Source: Acanthosoma haemorrhoidale (lineage: Eukaryota > Arthropoda > Insecta > Hemiptera > Acanthosomatidae). Taken from it: a stretch of DNA of 64,000 bases. The stretch is taken from the NCBI GenBank assembly GCA_930367205.1, contig OV884009.1, positions 81,489,189-81,553,188 of the forward strand, given 5' to 3'. The position numbers were made by a program, and so were the translations under genes. This document shows, in pieces, positions 60,982 through 64,000 of this stretch. A model generated the notes under the pieces. The model was given only the letters and a program-made list of their open reading frames with translations, searched no databases and was not told the DNA's origin. Every line of letters begins with the position of its first letter. Position 1 is the first letter of the stretch.

Positions 60982-63295
60982 TGCACAAAAGTCCCAATAG
61001 ATATTGTACATAGTATTAATCAGGGAGTATTATTTTCTTTTATTGTATTCTTATGCATTTTATTAGCAATGACCATTAGTTTTCAGTGATTTGCTTTCAT
61101 TTTTAGCGTCTTGTGAGGATCATGTTAAACTTCCATCCATAAAATATGTCCTTATAGTTTGAGTTTTAGTATTGTGGACCAATACGCGTCATCTAACTAT
61201 CTTAAAGTAATTCGAAATATGTTTCAACTTTACGTTTTCAAGTAACTTTCCTATTTTTAAATATATCTTATCTTAGCTCTTGCCTATGTCTAATCTCTAA
61301 AAAAATGAAAAATTTCCGTTTAAGGAAGCATTGCTTGCAGATATTAATCTTTCGATGGCGTGCCTAGTTCCATGGATTGGATGTTTGGAAGCAAATTGGA
61401 AAGGGAGGAGATTGCTGGGGTCCATTAATCCTAATAGAGTGGCTTGGAGCAACAGCTACTGGCCAGGGTAGCTAACAAGTGATGGATCGGCACGGATATC
61501 AACTATCTTTCTCTCCCAGTAACATCCGTTACAGAACGGTAACGTTTTAACCGTAAGTTGTGACTGGTTGTAAAGAATGTTCCCGCTAAAGCATAACGAC
61601 TATATCAATTCAGTAACCGTTAATTTTTGGACGATAATTGTCGCCTGTGGTTAAACACCGTTATTCTGTCGTTAGTATATTGCTCTCGTTTTCATTACCT
61701 GAAAATTTCTGACATCGTACAATAGAGCATCACCATTGAATTTTTTTTTAAATATATTAAAACCCGTGTCTATGTCAAATTTGGTGCAAAAACGATAATA
61801 AAAGTTTAGGTTTTGAACTATATTCAGTCCAAATTTGAACTATATTATACCAACAAATATGAGTGAGGGTGCAAAGTGAGAGATCACTGGTGTTCACAGT
61901 GTTATTATTTATGTACTAAATTGGATCAGACCTAAATATTATCCAAATGAGACCAAACTTTGAGGTATTAATGAGACTAATTAACATTAAATAAAAAGGT
62001 TGTGACTCCCCACCCCCACGTGTTCCCTGTAGTGCTAAACAGCATTTATGCGAGATTTATTTGAATGTTTGGTCATGTTCATGGGGTACATACAAGTATA
62101 AAGTACGTACTAGCCATATCTATATGTTATGAATTTCTTGAACAATGTGATTTACTCATTAATTATTGCCAATTTTTGTTGTGGCATAAATCTCAACAGT
62201 ATTAATAACTATTACCCAAAGAAAAAATATACTAACAGTAATTACTAATGAAAAAATAATGAACCTTTTTCTTTTCAAAACACATTTTCACAGTAAGAAA
62301 TTGGATGTTCCAGGTTGAATCTCAATATTTTGCCAGTATAGTTTTGAATTGGCTAATAAATATCTTTAATTAATTATTTTTATGTTATACTGTCACTATA
62401 ATTATGAGGTGACCATAACTCTAAAATTTTTCATTTCACTACAAATCTTGACACTTCAATTTCTGTTTTGATTAATGAAAATATATTATGTATGTATGAA
62501 ATTGGAAAAAAGAAAGATCTATGCAGTACATCTATTTGCTATTCGGTTGGTGTACACTAATGTCACTGATTGTTGTGTTCGCCCGAATTTGACGCGAAAA
62601 CTGTTCCAAGAATCTGATAATCCTACTTCCAGTACTTTATGTCACGGCTAAATGCTCTTGGCAATTAGGGCATGATGGATTGGTTTGTCGCCGTTGTCTT
62701 AGGAACATTGGCAAGGGTGAGTGATATATATGTCAATCTCGTTAGTGAAGAGAACTCTTGTTTCAGTAACTAATTCATTTGCCTAAAGCATACTGGTCCC
62801 AGTAGTACTAATACATTATTCGCAATACTAGTATATGACTTTATACTGTGTACATTAACATAATTAGTGCAAAGGATTACAAAATTGAAAGTGCTTGACT
62901 AACTGATCTTCTGTTAACGCGTTGGTTGCAAAACAAGGTAAAAAACGCAAAATTTAATGCTGCAAAATAAATGGTCCACCCAATCGTTCCTGCAAACATG
63001 TACAAAGCACGCTATTTTCGACAATAAATAATTGAGGGAAAATAGTACTAGAATCTACTAACTAGAAACACATATAATACCTTTGAAATTACCAAACATT
63101 ACCAGAGTGTTCTATTGAAAGCTTGAATGTGTGAGGTCAGTGGTTGCAGTGGTAGAAAGTCTTGAAACCAAAAGGAGATATGATGTTTTCTTTTATGAAT
63201 TATGCATCTTTAAATAATGTATCTACAGACTCATTAAGTGAATTTAGAAGGAAAATTGGCATGCAGGTTGTAAGAATTTTTTTATTATTGCCTGT
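60982..63295. other. AT-rich DNA without a recognised gene
   Basis: No open frame above 60 residues. GC-richer patches at 61330-61480 and 62580-62720 are unidentified. Confidence 0.55.
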
Positions 63296-63560
63296 TTAGG
63301 GAATAGAAATAACTTTTGCAGTAATAAATCCTGACGTGGACACATAGAGTTGGTGATGTTGTTGCGTGCACCGGAATGCAAATGAAATTTGACACCTAAG
63401 TGCGCGGGCTCGGTGGACACTTAAAAGTAAAACTTTATCGCAGTGGAAACATGCATCACTTAAAGACCGCCCGCTCTGCAAAGACGATCCGTGTTTCATT
63501 AGGACGCTTGAGGACGCTCTAGTTTCGCCTTACAGCCCTGGTGATTGGCATCGGAGAGCA
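63296..63560. promoter_or_regulatory. Candidate cis-regulatory island
   Basis: A GC-richer, non-repetitive block. It holds a POU octamer ATGCAAAT (63376-63383), a T-box-type GACACCT (63391-63397) and two CACTTAAA sites of the NK2 homeodomain type (63418-63425 and 63457-63464). A 67-residue minus-strand frame crosses it but resembles no protein I know. Regulatory function is inferred. Confidence 0.3.
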
Positions 63561-64000
63561 GTGATTCCGTTTACACCATTCTGAGTATTTGCCCTGGTTG
63601 TTGTTATCAACCATAGTTGTAACTAAAATAGCAATTCTGAATTGACTGGTCTTTCAGTTACTATTTTGGCCATCCTATGACTAGCCAGTTAGAGCTATAG
63701 TAACCCCCTATCCCCCTCTCATAGTTGTTAGTAAAGCCCATTTTAACATAGTTGGTTGGAGCTTAGTCAGTCATAAAAATAACAGCGAACTCAAAATAAT
63801 TCAAAATAAGTTTCTAAGAATAATATTTGGCTAACTAAGATACGCGGCAATAGTTAGTTGCACAATGTATCCAAAACTGAATATATTCTAGATAATTTAA
63901 AAGTGTTAATCACAAACTTTGTCGGTAAATGTAAAAATAGCGATAATCTATTACTTTATCCAAGTGAAAGGGCTTAGAGCACAATATATTGAGAAGAAAT
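63561..64000. other. AT-rich DNA to the end of the window
   Basis: Nothing recognised. Confidence 0.55.

Noticed and set aside
33398..61210. Shared GGACCAATACG-N-GTCAT string at 33398 and 61177
   Set aside because: The match is only about 30 bp with several differences and no further flank similarity; too weak to call a repeat.
1..64000. CRISPR arrays, bacterial operons, integrons, rRNA genes
   Set aside because: No regularly spaced repeats, no operon-like gene runs and no rRNA-like conserved blocks were seen.

Overview
The window looks like a piece of nuclear genome from an arthropod, most likely an insect. It is strongly AT-rich, has no operon-like gene packing, and carries only animal-type transposable elements: Ty3/gypsy, jockey-like and I-like LINEs, and tRNA-derived SINEs. 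I cannot name the species from sequence alone. I recognise no host protein-coding exon in the 64 kb. Apart from one retrotransposon gene, every open frame is short and resembles no family I know, so I read the region as intergenic or long-intron DNA.

Layout. 0-10 kb: an 854-bp solo LTR with a 5-bp target-site duplication (845-1698), one copy of a ~330-bp dispersed repeat called family R here (3264-3594), and a frameshifted reverse-transcriptase relic of a jockey-like LINE (6785-7579). 10-25 kb: six or more further R segments, a jockey-like endonuclease fragment joined to an R copy in the same orientation (23540-24120), and a tRNA-like sequence (24366-24447). 25-39 kb: mostly AT-rich DNA without genes, with islands of more complex sequence. 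These include a cluster of short hairpins at 33146-33382 and a TATA/initiator promoter-like site preceded by a palindrome at 35900-35948. 39.4-45.2 kb: the centre of the window. A 5'-truncated LINE tail flanked by a perfect 12-bp duplication (39418-40226) lies 135 bp from an intact 4856-bp Ty3/gypsy element (40362-45217). That element has identical 183-bp LTRs, a perfect 5-bp duplication, a primer-binding site, a polypurine tract and one uninterrupted 1407-residue Gag-Pol gene on the minus strand. 45-64 kb: another R copy, a second solo LTR related at its ends to the first (48684-49515), SINE-like tRNA relics, a further R fragment, and AT-rich DNA ending in a GC-richer island near 63.3-63.6 kb.

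How the parts work together. The only plausible functional gene is the Gag-Pol of the Ty3/gypsy element, which encodes capsid/nucleocapsid, protease, reverse transcriptase, RNase H and integrase for its own copying. Identical LTRs and the intact frame mean it inserted recently and may still be mobile. The other elements are dead relics. Several non-repetitive, GC-richer islands look like candidate cis-regulatory DNA, but that is inference and needs cross-species alignment.
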